The notes under the pieces are model-generated. The model saw nothing but the letters and a program-made list of their open reading frames with translations. It made no database searches and was not told where the DNA came from. From Centrapalus pauciflorus (taxonomy: Eukaryota > Streptophyta > Magnoliopsida > Asterales > Asteraceae), in NCBI GenBank assembly GCA_020465985.1, contig JAANYP010006671.1, forward strand, positions 62,001 through 126,000: a stretch of 64,000 bases of DNA, in the 5' to 3' direction. Position 1 is the stretch's first letter, and each line of letters starts with the position of its first letter. The position numbers were made by a program, and so were the translations under genes. This document shows positions 1-11,396 of this stretch, piece by piece.

Positions 1-1
1 G

Positions 2-2510
2 CCTTTCAGCTTTTCGGAAATGTTTTTCTCGGAGTTCGTTCATCAAATCACGGCTCCAGAGCATCAACAATTTCTCTTATATCCTCGGTTCATAATGATG
101 CTAATCAGGCATTTCTTGCCGAATTTGCCTCAGCTAAATGAAATCCAAAGTGTCGCGGTGATGGATAAAAGAATTTTTGCTGATTGAACCTCGCACAGAG
201 GAAGGTTGGCGGTTCCGGTCGAGCGACCGTTGTTTGGAGCAGTTCTAGATAGGAATTTTGAAGCACCAGATACTGCCAACTGGGCAGGAGAAGTGGAAGT
301 TCAAGCTAGACAGCCACCGCAACAACAACAACAACAACCACGTGCACAGCCACAAAGGAGACGACAAAGACTACTGCGAGTCAGACTCAGGCATCTAGGC
401 CTTCCACAAGTCAACAACCAGAGATACAAGAGGCGGGCCCTTCGAATATTCCAAGTGAATCTGATCAGTTGTGTCAGACGTTACATGAAATTTGGGAAGC
501 AGGTCCTCATGCCAATGAAGAAATATCTGCAGCATTGGTGGGAGAATTGCTTGAGCCTCCAGAGGGAGAAGAAGATGTGCTTAGGGATGTTGACGAATAT
601 GTACCAGAGCAGACTGGTAATGATGAGTCATCATCTGCCGCTGAGTCAGAAGAAATGGAGGAGATAGAGGTTGAAGCTCCGGATTCCGTATCTACAGAAC
701 CAACAGTTCGGATAGAAACTTATGGATCTAGAGTAGTGGTGATTAATGAAGAAGCTTCAAGGAGGCGAGCATCAAGAGAGTCTGATGACTCCGATTTTGA
801 AGAAGAAGAAGAGGTTGCACCGTTAGTGACAAGGAAACGGGCCAAGCGTCATAGATTTATGCAAGGATCGTCTGCAGCTTCAGCAGAACAACCAGAAATT
901 CCTCAACCTCAAATCCCTCAACATCAGGAACCTCAAACCACCATTCCACCATCACCACTTCATGATGAACCATACATCCCATCGCCGATCATTCCAACTC
1001 CAATTCAATCCATCCCATCAACCTCATCCACATACGCCGACAATCAAAGGTTTCTGCAGCTTAAAGCTCGAGTTGACTTCCAAAATATCCAAATCTTAGG
1101 CCTAACAAAGGCAATCGGTGAGATTCAGACTCATAATGCAAATCTTGATAAGGAGAATGCCGATTTGAAGAAGATTGTGGAAAAAGTTCAGGAAGAGAAC
1201 GTAGAGTTAAAGACTTTTGTGGCTGATCAGGCAGCCGAGCTAAGATCGATGCGCTCCCTAGTTGAGCAATTAATGAAAAATTTACAGGAACAGGGGGAGA
1301 CATCGTGCATGATCAAGAAGTGGGCAAGAAGGATGATGATAATGAAGACAACCAAGGCAATGATCCTAACTCTCAAAGACAGAATGAGCCAGTAGATTTT
1401 TCTGCTGCTCAGGCAGCTCAATCTCAGGGGGAGCCAAGTCAAGCAGGAGGTGAAGTAGGAGAGGCCAGCTCGTCTAAACCTACGGATTTTGAGATAAGTG
1501 AGATGATTGATGCTCTCATGGATCTCGATGACGACCCAATGGACTTGGGATTTGACTTTGAAGAGGATATGGAAGAACTAGAAGAGGGAGAATTTGTCCC
1601 TGAATAGATTGTTGATTGGAGATCAGATGATGAGGTGTGTGCTGACGAAGACGATGAAGCTGATGAAATCATCGTTCAGCAAAATCCTATCACTGATACA
1701 TATGTGATAGAAGGAAATAACGTTGTTAACATAGAAGTGGTGAATGCTGCTTTAAATGTTGAGTCATCAACAGAAGAGCCTGTCAGAGAGTTAACGAATG
1801 AAGAGAAAAGAAAGTTGTGGTTCAGGGCTGATCAGAAGGAATTAGAGCTGAAAAAGAAGATGAGGCTGCCGGGGACTGGAAAACTGTCAGGAAGCATATT
1901 AAGTTGGTTCTTTTATCGAGAACTGCAACTATTCATAATCAAGAGAAAAGATGGGCTCCAGTACCTGAGGCGAACTCTGAAAGTATTCAATTCACTGCCA
2001 AAGATTGAGATCAAGGCGTTAGCATGGAAAGACCTGATCAATATCGGCAATGATCCCTACGCTGATATAATTGCCAGAATCATAAGGAAAGAGGGAAGAT
2101 CAAGGAAGTTTGAACGCCTAAATCCAAGGATAGGAAAAAGAGTAGAGGATCCTTCTCAAATTGATCCTCTAACTGGGCGTCCTTGGATGAAGATTCAATA
2201 CAAACCCGTAAGATGTATAAGAAAGGTGTCGCTCAAGCCTATGCCACAGAATGTCATGAAAAATCTGAAATGGTGGTATGTTGAGAGTGAAACTAGAGAA
2301 GCGGTGATGGAAGATTTTGAAGAAAAGATGATTCTTAGAATCTATGATCCTCTTCACCTGGTAAACCTTTCTCGAGATGACCTTCAAATTTTGCATGCTC
2401 ATAAGATTTCAAGTGATACTCATATGGATGGTGAAGCTAGAAAGTATGAGAATGTAGTTCGAGTGTGTATTGAAAAAGGCTTGTATGCTGGAAGCAGTTT
2501 GAATAAATAA
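2..2510 (+). pseudogene. Env-like third ORF (ORF3) of element F, frameshifted
   Basis: Coding sequence is visible as a chain of frames: 2-205 and 206 to about 450 in one frame with an early TGA near 182; about 469-1300 in a second; and about 1305-2510 in a third with an in-frame TAG at 1605-1607. The first segment has a leucine/phenylalanine-rich stretch, then a Gln tract (CAA repeats near 319-338). Next come acidic and Ser/Pro-rich low-complexity segments and a heptad-like coiled coil at about 1060-1300 rich in Lys, Glu, Asn and Leu. The last part (1635-2510) is a basic globular segment ending just before the polypurine tract. I recognise no enzyme. Sirevirus-type copia elements carry an extra ORF of this type at this position; its function is not established. 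It could be an unrelated captured gene. Confidence 0.5.
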
Positions 2511-2557
2511 TGAACAAAGTTCTTAATCAAATGTGTGAATTATTAGAAGCTATCGTC

Positions 2558-2566
2558 AAGGGGGAG
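2558..2566 (+). other. Polypurine tract of element F
   Basis: AAGGGGGAG lies two bases before the TGTTGG start of the 3' LTR. This is the usual site for priming plus-strand DNA synthesis and fixes element orientation as plus. Confidence 0.8.
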
Positions 2567-2568
2567 TC

Positions 2569-3271
2569 TGTTGGTACATCCTGTGTGACGATAGCAGTCT
2601 AAGTGATCCAACATTGTGGTTTAGCAAGTATTAGATATATATGTTTATATATGGTTGTTAATTATTATTGTTTGTGTGTTTGAACTTAATGTAACATATT
2701 ACAAGAAGTTCAAACATAAAGATCAAAGATAAAATCAATCATAATGTAAAAACATATGTTTCAATACTTAGTTAATTATGTGAAAAGGTAAATTCGAAAT
2801 GTTTAAGGACTAGGATTCGAATCTGGTTAGATTCGAATGAGTCTCTTGAACAGATTCGAATGTGACCATTTAGGCAGATTCGAGAATGTCAGATGGGTCA
2901 AACTCGAATGGGCTTTGGGCCGGATTCGAGTTTAGCCCATGACAGACTCGAATTAGCCTCTATAATTAGGGATAGACTCGAAATATTATTAGACTTTTTG
3001 CAGAATTCGAGACTGATTAAGCATTAAGCGATTTCGAGTTTATCATCAGTGTTAGTGTCGTTTCGGAGAGAATCAGTTCGTAGGTGCGTTCTTGTGTTGT
3101 TCGTGCAGCTTCTGATAGTCTCCGTGTTCCTGGTGAGTGTTGTTACCGTCTACCCGTTAACGAGGTTTCCACACTCGTTGACGGTTCTGCGTCTAGATAG
3201 ATCTCGTAGTGGTAGACCTTACAGGAAGCATTTTTTAACTGTTTGGATTGGAGAACCAGTTTTATTGGACA
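2569..3271 (+). repeat. 3' LTR of element F
   Basis: Starts TGTTGGTACATCC after the polypurine tract and is taken to end at ...TTGGACA where B gag coding resumes on the minus strand. At 2815-3030 it contains about a dozen ATTCGAAT / CTCGAAT / TTCGAG motifs, each with one CpG, spaced roughly 15-30 bp. The right boundary is inferred because no partner LTR is in the window. Confidence 0.65.
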
Positions 3272-5303
3272 ATATCTGGTTCTTGTTCCTTTGATTTCCC
3301 CTTACCTGCTGCTGTTTAGGAAACTTTTGGACACCATGCTTTTGGCATGTGCAGATTGGAACATTTTTAACCTTTTTATGATTCTTTGATGAAGATGCAG
3401 TGTTACAGTTAGAAGGTATAGAAACCTGTGGGGCAGCATTGTATACACTCATCTTCTCTTTTCCTTTCTTATTGGGGATTTGGATTGCTATAGGTGCACT
3501 CATTGTTTTGTGTTCTTTCTCAACTTCTGTGCACTCACAGTCTCTATTTTGAATCAGATCTTCTTTAGATTCAGGACTATTTTCAAGGATAGGATCTACA
3601 GTTGTCATACACTTATCTAATGGTTCATTAACAAGCCTATCAGCAACTTCACTCATTGGATGAATGTATTTGTTGTTGTATGGTGGTGGAGTGGCTCTGT
3701 ATCCTATACCTTCTTTGGGATTGAGTTGAGATTTTATCCTATCTTTATATTGGACTTCCATTAGGTGTTCCAGCTTTTGATTTGCCTATTTGAAGTTTCT
3801 TAGATCTATATTGACAGATTCTAGTTTCTGATTAGCCTCTAACACCTTTTGTTCAGTCTCTTCTAATTTTTTATTTAGGGATTCTATTTTCTTATTCAGC
3901 TCCTTTTTCTCCCACTCATGATATGTTCTATCATGTCCCATTTGAATCTCATTATCCTTATAGTCATTGATCTGTTTTTCAAGATCTTCTATGGCCTGCA
4001 TGTATTCATATCTCATTTCTTCCATCTTAGCTAGAGTTTTACACATGCTCTCATTATGATCTCTGTACTTTTTAACCATATTTTTGCATGTTTGAGAGCA
4101 GAGTTTAGAATTTACCTCAGATGGTAGTTCAGTGGAGGTGACATTTGATGTTTCTGCCATTAGAGCTTGATTTCGAAACTCTTCCTCTGTCTGATCACTC
4201 GAGTCAAACACATTGTCTTCTTGAGAGACAAGTGCTTGTGATGATGAAGCCTGATTAGTCTGCTGAAGTCTTGATAACTGTTGACCTTGAGATCTGCATT
4301 CTCTAGCAAAGTGGCCAAGTTTGTGACATTTAAAACACTCAACTTTTGACTTATCAAAAGCTGGTTTGCCTTCTGCTCTGGCTTGAAAGTTGGTTCTGCC
4401 AGTTCTTTTCAGAAACCTTTTGGCCCTCATGGTCAGCATTGCATGTTGCCATTTCAGATCCATCTCTTCTAGGTCATCTGGATGAATCTGTTCTAGATCT
4501 TCAGCATTTAGAGCAAACAGTCCATCATTGGCAACAAAAGCTTCATAGTGAGCTTCAGTAGAGTTACCATCACCACCTGAAAAGGAATCACTGCAATTAG
4601 GTTTTTCAGATGACAGAAGAGCAGTGTTGTGATTATAAGAAAAAGATTTCTTTTTAGTGTCAATCTCAGTTTCAAACACTCTCAGACTGTTGTAAAGATC
4701 ATCCAGCTCTATTTCATCAAGAGTGTCTTTTGTTCTCCATTGAGCAACATAGACTGTCCACTCTTCTCCAAGAGATCTAAGGAACTTTCAGTTGACCTCA
4801 TCTTGATCCAGGCTGACTTTTGCACTTTCCAATTCACTTATCAGTTTGTTGAACCTGTCAAAGATTTGAGTAAGGTTTTCATTCTTGCCACCAGAAAAGT
4901 TCTCATACTGCTGTTTTAAAAGATCCTTTTGATTTCTCTTGGTATTGGCATTCCCAGCAAATCTTTTCTCTAAAGCAATCCAAAGAGAATGAGCAGTATA
5001 AAACTTTTTAAACTGATGTTGACAAGCATTAGGAATGGCTATTTGGAGAAGTGTAAGAGCTTTCACTTCATTCATTCTAGCCTTTCTTTCAAGTTCAGTT
5101 TTTGGAGGAGTTTTGATGGGTTTGCCCTAAGCATCAAGTTCAGGATCAACTGCAGGAGGAAATTCAACAGCTTCCCATATGGCATAATCAATGAATTGAA
5201 TATGCTGTTGAATCCTGAGTTTCCACATCTCAAACTCAGTGGGCTTGAGCATAGGCACTTTGAGTCCTTGCCCAGATCCACTACTGCTATTATCAAATTC
5301 CAT
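3272..5303 (-). pseudogene. gag of element B, three in-frame stops
   Basis: One continuous minus-strand frame from an ATG at 5303, about 60 nt after the primer-binding site, to the F junction. It carries in-frame stops at 5127-5129 (TAG), 4788-4790 (TGA) and 3786-3788 (TAG). The N-terminal part is a copia-type gag (UBN2-like) with conserved Trp and Leu positions. A CCHC zinc knuckle of the form CFKCHKLGHFAREC lies at about 4355-4300. The C-terminal third is a Glu/Lys-rich coiled coil, as in Sirevirus-type gag. All three stops are one transition from a sense codon. Gag would package element RNA in cytoplasmic particles; this copy cannot. Confidence 0.75.
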
Positions 5304-5366
5304 TGCAGAAAATAAAAAAAAATGTTTAAAAGAAAGCTTTTGACTTTGAAAACAAAGAATGACCTG

Positions 5367-5380
5367 TGGCTCTGATACCA
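5367..5380 (-). other. Primer-binding site of element B
   Basis: On the minus strand this reads TGGTATCAGAGCCA, complementary to the 3' end of plant initiator tRNA-Met, two bases from the LTR end. It establishes minus orientation. Confidence 0.85.
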
Positions 5381-5382
5381 CT

Positions 5383-6045
5383 TGTCAGGATCTGAATGTA
5401 ACTACCTAAGATTAACTGATTTGAATTGATCAGAGTATAAACCAATAATCTTGTACTGAATCAAAGTCTAATTAAGAAGTTTGCGGAATAACACTTAATT
5501 GTTTTAATAAAAGCTTTCAGAACCCATAACAGATAAATATAATTGAATAAACAAAATTGCTTGTATTGCTGAACTCAATGATTACAATCACCTCTAATCT
5601 GTTTGATTAGACGAAGAACACAAATTTGTTCTTAGGGTTTTACAACCTTAGAGGCTTATGAAAACTTTAACAAAAAGCAATTACAAACTTGAACGTGCAG
5701 AAACTCGATTATAATAGAAAAACCTATTCTATGTATTTATAATGCTTTCTAATTTGTTTCCTTGAAGGACTCTGACTTCTCTGATAGTAGATATGCTGGA
5801 ATCTTTGTGTAAATATCTCTTCCTGAATATCAGCACTTTCTGTTTATGAAACTGTTGAGCAGCTTGAATCACTTAGCAGCTTGAACAGAGCAGCTTGAGT
5901 AAATTTACTCTGGCAGCTTGAACTTTTGTACTAGCAGCTCGAACTTCTTCAACTAACAGCATGAACTTTGTACTTACATAGAAAATCTACTAACAGTCTG
6001 AGAAATCTATCTAATAGTTTGAACTACTTAGAATATTTCCCAACA
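5383..6045 (-). repeat. 5' LTR of element B
   Basis: In plus-strand coordinates it runs TGTCAGGATC ... CCCAACA, bounded by the primer-binding site on the left and by element A RT coding on the right. At 5850-6025 it has about eight copies of an AGCAGCTTGAAC-like motif. One copy is AGCAGCTCGAAC, suggesting that the TTGAA copies are deaminated CTCGAA units. Confidence 0.7.
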
Positions 6046-8097
6046 AAAATATATACATGATCAGGCTTCGAAGGATTAGTAAACCCTTTGGGCTGATATG
6101 TATACACTTCATCTGTTAGTTCCCCGTTTAAAAACGCAGTTTTTACATCCATTTGGTAAACTGTAAAGTTTTTATGAGCAGCAAATGCCAGAAACATCCT
6201 AATTGCTTCTATTCTTGCAACTGGAGCAAAAGTTTCATCGTAATCGATCCCTTCTTGTTCACCGTATCCTTTGGCGACGAGGCGAGCCTTGTTCTGAATG
6301 ATGACACCATGTTCATCCTTCTTATTCTTGAAAATCCACTTTGTGCCAATGATTGATTTATCTTTTGGTCACTCTACCAATCTCCAGACCTTCAACCTTT
6401 CGAACTGATTCAGCTCTTCTTGCATTGCCACAATCCAATCAGCATCCAATAGAGCTTCTTTAACATTCTTTGGCTCAATTTTGCTCAGAAAGTTTGAAAA
6501 TAAACACTCGTTTATTGTTGCTCTTCTGGTTTGGACTGATGCAGAAGGATCACCTATGATATTTTCAGTTGGTGATTTCTTGTCCACTTAATGGTATATG
6601 GATAAGGTTGAATTTGGTCTTAATTGGGATTTAATTCCAAATAAGGAATTCGGGGGTTAGCTTCTGATGTTGATGGTATATGATCTGATATAGGGGTTTC
6701 TGAGTTTTCAGATGGTAAGGGGGTTTCAAAAGATACTGGAGGTTGAATAGGTTGTACACTATCAGTCGGTAAGTGCACGTCTGTCGTTGAAGCCTCTTCA
6801 GTTTCTTCTGAAGTGGGTTGATGAGAATAGTCCGATACTACGACTGGATCTTCAGTAATTCTGTCAGGCACCAATTTTGAAACATTAGTTTTGGGCTTTT
6901 CAAAGTAGTCTTCATAGAAATTCTCAAATAGTTTATTTAATTCAGAATTATCTGCACTCTGTTCAGTTGACTTCATAGAAGTCGGCTTGTTATGGTCGGG
7001 TCCTGAAATGGTATGTTCAGAAGCCATTACTACGATTTCATCAAATTTTACATTCACGCTTTCATTGACTGTCTTGGTCCGCTTATTGTAGACTCGGAAA
7101 GCTACAGACTCCTTTGAATACCTAATGAAGATGCCTACATCAGCTTTTTGACTAAATTTTCCCAGATTGTCTTTGTCATTTAATATGAAGCACCTGCATC
7201 CAAACACATGGAAAAACTTAACATTAGGTACACGTTTGTTTATTAATCCGTACAGAGTCTTTCCGAATCTTTTGTTGATTATTGATCTGTTCTGCGTGAA
7301 ACAAGCTGTTGCTACAACTTCAGCCAAAAGGATTAACGGAAGATTGGAATATGCTAGCATCGTTCTTGCAGATTCCACAAGTGTCCGATTTCTTCGTTCA
7401 ACGACACCATTCTGTTGTGGAGTACGAGCTGCTGAGAATTGATGTGTTATTCCCAAAGAATTCAAAAACAATTCTAGAGATTTGTTCTTAAATTTTGTCC
7501 CGTTATCCGATCTGATGGTTTGAACTGAAAGCTGAAACTTGACTTGAATTCTATGGATGAAGTCTATAATTATCTCGGTAGCATCAGATTTGGAACGCAG
7601 GAAGAATACCCATGTGTATCTGGAGTAGTCATCGACTATTACCAACACATATAGTTTCTTGTTTATACTCTGTACTCTCATTGGTCCACACAAGTCCATA
7701 TGTAATAGTTCCAATGCTCTCGTTGATGAGTGTTCTGTTTTGGACTTGTGAGAAGCTCTAGTCCTCTTTCCTTTTTCACAAGCTGCGCACAACTGCTCTT
7801 TTTGAAACTTGAGAGTTGGTAGCCCTTTAACTAACCCACCTTTTGCAAGGTTGGTTAATTCTTTAAAATTCAGATGAGAAAGACGACGATGTCATAGCCA
7901 AGAAATTTTAGTTGTTGCTTTTGACATTAAGCACACATCCTTCTTCAGATTGATTGAGGCTTGGTCTATTGAGTACAGATTAGCTTTCCTGTTCCCTACA
8001 AGGATTTCTTTTCCTTCTCCAGATCTTATGCTGCACCGCTTTGCTTTGAAGTTGACCTCTAATCCTTTGTCGCAGAGTTGTCCAATGCTGAACAAGT
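6046..8097 (-). pseudogene. Copia integrase and RT start, element A
   Basis: Minus-strand coding enters after element C with the rest of the GAG-pre-integrase domain (8095-7892), then integrase. The zinc-binding Cys pair is in CAACEKGKR near 7790. The integrase core shows DDYSRYTW, then SDNGTKF, then QNGVVERRNRT, consistent with D,D-35-E residues. After a Ser/Thr/Pro-rich linker (about 7000-6600), the RT N-terminus begins at about 6587-6369 and continues to 6046, where the B LTR interrupts it. Stops or frame changes lie near 7892, 6620 and 6369. The catalytic YVDD region of RT is not present in the window. Confidence 0.8.
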
Positions 8098-8445
8098 TGT
8101 TAGCCTTAAAATAGTGTATAATTAAATATAATAAAAGTCTAGGTTCAATTCATAATTAGGAATAGTTTACTTTGGGGGAATCTTAATTTCCAAGATTTTA
8201 AGGGGAGTGTTTGGACAAACCCCCAAAGTAAGCTTAGGTATAAATAATTTTGTTCAATTATGGTTTTAGAAAAAAGCCAAAAAGGAGCCTCCATCTAGCC
8301 TCCACCTAGAGTGTGTGTTTTTGAGTGTGTGAAAGTTCCTAGAGATTGAGTGTCAAAATTCTCTCTTGTAATCTTCATATTCTTAATACAAATCGTTTGA
8401 TTATTGTGTTTGAGTGCAAAATATACTGGGAATCAAACTTATCAA
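8098..8445 (+). repeat. 5' LTR of element C with hairpin and TATA box
   Basis: TGTTAGCC ... ACTTATCA, 348 bp. A perfect 12-bp inverted repeat, TTACTTTGGGGG (8167-8178) and CCCCCAAAGTAA (8220-8231), lies just before TATAAATA at 8238-8245. Both are conserved in the 3' LTR. Confidence 0.85.
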
Positions 8446-8447
8446 TT

Positions 8448-8459
8448 GGTATCAGAGCA
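8448..8459 (+). other. Primer-binding site of element C
   Basis: TGGTATCAGAGC begins two bases after the LTR end, complementary to initiator tRNA-Met. Confidence 0.85.
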
Positions 8460-9743
8460 AGAAGAATGGATTTAAACTTGAAATCTCAGATTTGTTCGTG
8501 TTCTTCACAAAAAAGTCATGAAATTGGGCTGAAACTTCAAAAACTCACCAAAAATTCATACCATGTCCGTTTGAGCTGATTTTTGGATATGTTGTGCAAG
8601 TGTATGCCAGAAACATCCTGTCAAAAGTTCAGAGGCTAACTCCAAATATCGAGAGAGTAATCACAATTTTACTATTCTGGTCATTTCGGTTACGTTTTTG
8701 TGATTATATTTTTGATTTGAGTGATATACTTGTTGAAATGATCTGAAATTTTGCATGAATGGTCTTGTATGTTAGATAATTTGTTCTGGAAATTTTCATG
8801 ATCTAATTTGAAGTATCCAAGAAGTGATTGCATTTTTTAAATCTAATTATTCTTCGTGTTCTTCGTAAAAATCAAAGGTTTTGCTCTTAATTCTATGTTA
8901 ATATTCTGTTTTTGTTTGGTTTTCTATTCCATAATCATAAGCATTAATCTTGTACTCATTTCGAGCATTTCGTGTTCATTAATTACAAGTTTTTCTTGTT
9001 TAATTGTTGAAATTGTTAATCGGTAATTTCTTAAGTGTTATTCTAGGTTCAGTGCTTCCAGAGGCCATAACTTTTGACTAGAACATCGTTAGACGGCCAA
9101 CAATACGTCAAAACAAAGCTTGAAACGAGATCTACGACCCATCCAAAATTCGGACCCATCCGAATTTGAATCATCTGAATTTCGGGTCCGGGTCTATCCA
9201 AACTTTTGACATTCAGTGCTTCCAGATACCATAATTTTTTACTGGAACATCATTAGACGGCCTACCATACGCCGAAATGAAGCTAGAAATGAGATCTACA
9301 ATTTCTAGATTAGGCAAAGTTGGTTCGTTCAATTTTTGAGGCATAATTCCACTCCAAAAAAAAAAGTTACAGGCATTTTTCTACAGCAAAGCTGAAATTT
9401 CAACGTCAAAAACCCGTTTCAGATCCAAGTTTCTCCAAGTTACCAATGTCGGATACATCCGAACTTGTGAAGTTTCTGAGTTTTTCCAGTTTCCATTCTA
9501 GAAGATCCAACTTTTGCACTCCACAATCAGGAGTCAAGGATTTTCCACACATGAGAAGACTGTCGAGGAGGAGAAAGTTGATATATCTCCAGTCTGTCTC
9601 ATGAACCACTCCAAAACGACTCCAAACAGGTACAAAGTTCTTCATCTTCGTCTGATTTATTTGATATACAATCCTTATCTAATTTTAAATCTAGTGATGA
9701 ATTTGATGAACTGCATTCACAACTACATGAATTAAAGAATGAA
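8460..9743 (+). other. Leader of element C, includes an internal duplication
   Basis: No convincing coding sequence. Two copies of an approximately 88-bp unit lie at 9052-9140 and 9214-9302. Each starts TTCAGTGCTTCCAGA and ends with GAGATCTAC, at roughly 75-80% identity by eye. Between them is a short stretch of CCGAATTTGAAT-type motifs (9136-9200). Confidence 0.6.
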
Positions 9744-11396
9744 TTGATTGCTGAAAAAGAACAATCCGCTGTGTATAAAAAGAAATGGATAAACAACCAT
9801 GAGGTGATAAAGAAGATGTTAATTGGAAAGGTAGATGTTGAGGATAGGAATAAATACCTTGAATCTTGTATGGATAAACTCACTGATGAAAAGAACTCTT
9901 TAACATCAGAAATATCTGTTCTTTCAAAACGCTTAGAGTCTGTAAGCATGGAAAACATAGACAGTTTGGAAAAATACAAAATGATAGAAGAAGAAAGAAT
10001 AGGTTTGTACTCTCGCAAAAAGACCCTAGATGATGAATTTCTAAAACGGGGTCAAACTGAATAAACTATTCATTTAAACCAACCCAAAGAGACTAGGTTT
10101 TATCATTCCAAACAAGGAATTGGTTTTAAAAATCCTAAGTACTCGGAAAAGGTTCAACAAGTTTTACCTATTTTTTATGACATGAGATATATGTGTGCTG
10201 GGTTGAAATCTTTCGTTTATCAATCATCGGAAGAAATTTTAACCCAAGAGGATGAGAAATGAAATGAAAACAAAGAAAAAGAAATGTCTTTTAAATATGA
10301 TGAGCTAAATGAGAGTTATCCCTATAGAGTACCTACTCTAGAGGAGGACTTCTTATCAAGCTATTCAGAGGCTGAAATGAACGCAGAACCTGTCAAACCA
10401 ATCCCTCATCTTTACATTCCTACAAAAGTTTTTCAACATAAAATCAAAGTTTTAGAAAAGGAATTAAAGACAACTCGAAAGAAAGCTCTTGATTATCAAG
10501 AAGATCTTCTCAAAAGTGAGGAAAAATTGGCAAATCAAAGTTTTGAACAAAATATAGAATTAACCATCTACAAAGAAAAGCTTGACACAGTTTCAGAAAG
10601 GTTAAATTCTCATTTAAAATATTCAAAGGTTTCTCATCCTACAAAAGTCCATCTCACATCATCTGAAAAAGGTAATGCCAAGGTTGAAGTATCTTCTGTC
10701 AGTTGTAAAGGTGAGTGCTCCAAATCTTCCAGCTGAGGTTTCAAAGAAGACTCGGAGTCAATATAAGTCTTCCAAGAAACCCACTCACCAAGGAAAAGAA
10801 AATTTTTCAAAGTCTAAGGCTTCCAAACGTACGAACTCTCATTGTTTTGTTCCTACAAATCATGCAAGAAGGATTCCTAAAATAACACCTCTTGATTTTC
10901 AAAGTTTCTTTGTGAAAAAGGCAGTCATGCCTGAATCTTTCGTGAAAATAGATAGTAGTGCTAGTGTGCCTGGAAAGGATGTTGCTAGTAATCCTTTGAA
11001 ATACTCTTTTTGCAATCTGTTTCAATTATGTCCAAAAAACTTTCGGCGTGCTGTTACTGAAATGACTAAGTTTGTACCTTATACTGAAAAACGAAAACGC
11101 CGCCAATCTAAGAAAACAAAGTGCATGCCTCATCACCGCCTGACAAATTGGAAAAACCATCGCCAAAGGCCAAGCCTAAGGCATTTCCAAAGTCACCCAA
11201 GCCAAAGGTTGTTCCATTACCTAAGGTTGTTTCAAAATCAGCTGGACCCATATACAAATGGGTGCCAAAAGGTTCTGCATCTAAACCTGTGTCGAATGAT
11301 AAATGGATTCCTACTGTTGTGTTGTTACATGACGATGGAAATCCTAAATCTAACAAGAAAGGACCCATATTTCGATGGGTACCAAAAGTGGTTTAA
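9744..11396 (+). pseudogene. gag-like coiled-coil region of element C
   Basis: Coding-like segments at 9744-10064, 10284-10736 and 11121-11396 share one frame and are separated by stops and frame changes; part of 10740-11110 reads better in another frame. The first two are Lys/Glu/Leu-rich coiled coils. The last is Lys/Pro-rich with repeated YKWVPK, DKWIP and FRWVPK motifs ending at a TAA at 11394-11396. The same motif type closes the gag region of element A at about 14239-14330. There is no N-terminal gag globular domain and no zinc knuckle that I can see. It may help packaging, or may be non-functional. Confidence 0.55.

Larger units (their letters stand above)
1..3271 (+). mobile_element. 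LTR retrotransposon F, 3' part (truncated by window edge)
   Basis: The 3' end of a plus-strand LTR retrotransposon. Reading right, it holds a long broken ORF, a polypurine tract and a 3' LTR beginning TGTTGG. The LTR ends in ACA at about 3271, directly inside the gag frame of the minus-strand element B, so F probably inserted into B. The rest of F and its 5' LTR lie left of the window. The ORF just before the polypurine tract is not gag, protease, integrase or RT. That position fits the third, env-like ORF of Sirevirus-type Ty1/copia elements. Lineage is inferred from layout only. Confidence 0.65.
3272..6045 (-). mobile_element. Ty1/copia-like element B, 5' LTR and gag only
   Basis: Minus-strand order from right to left is 5' LTR (6045-5383), primer-binding site and gag, with no pol before the junction with F at about 3272. 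The simplest model is that F inserted into B gag and that B pol lies left of the window. The B LTR abuts the RT coding region of element A at 6046, so B sits inside A. Confidence 0.65.
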
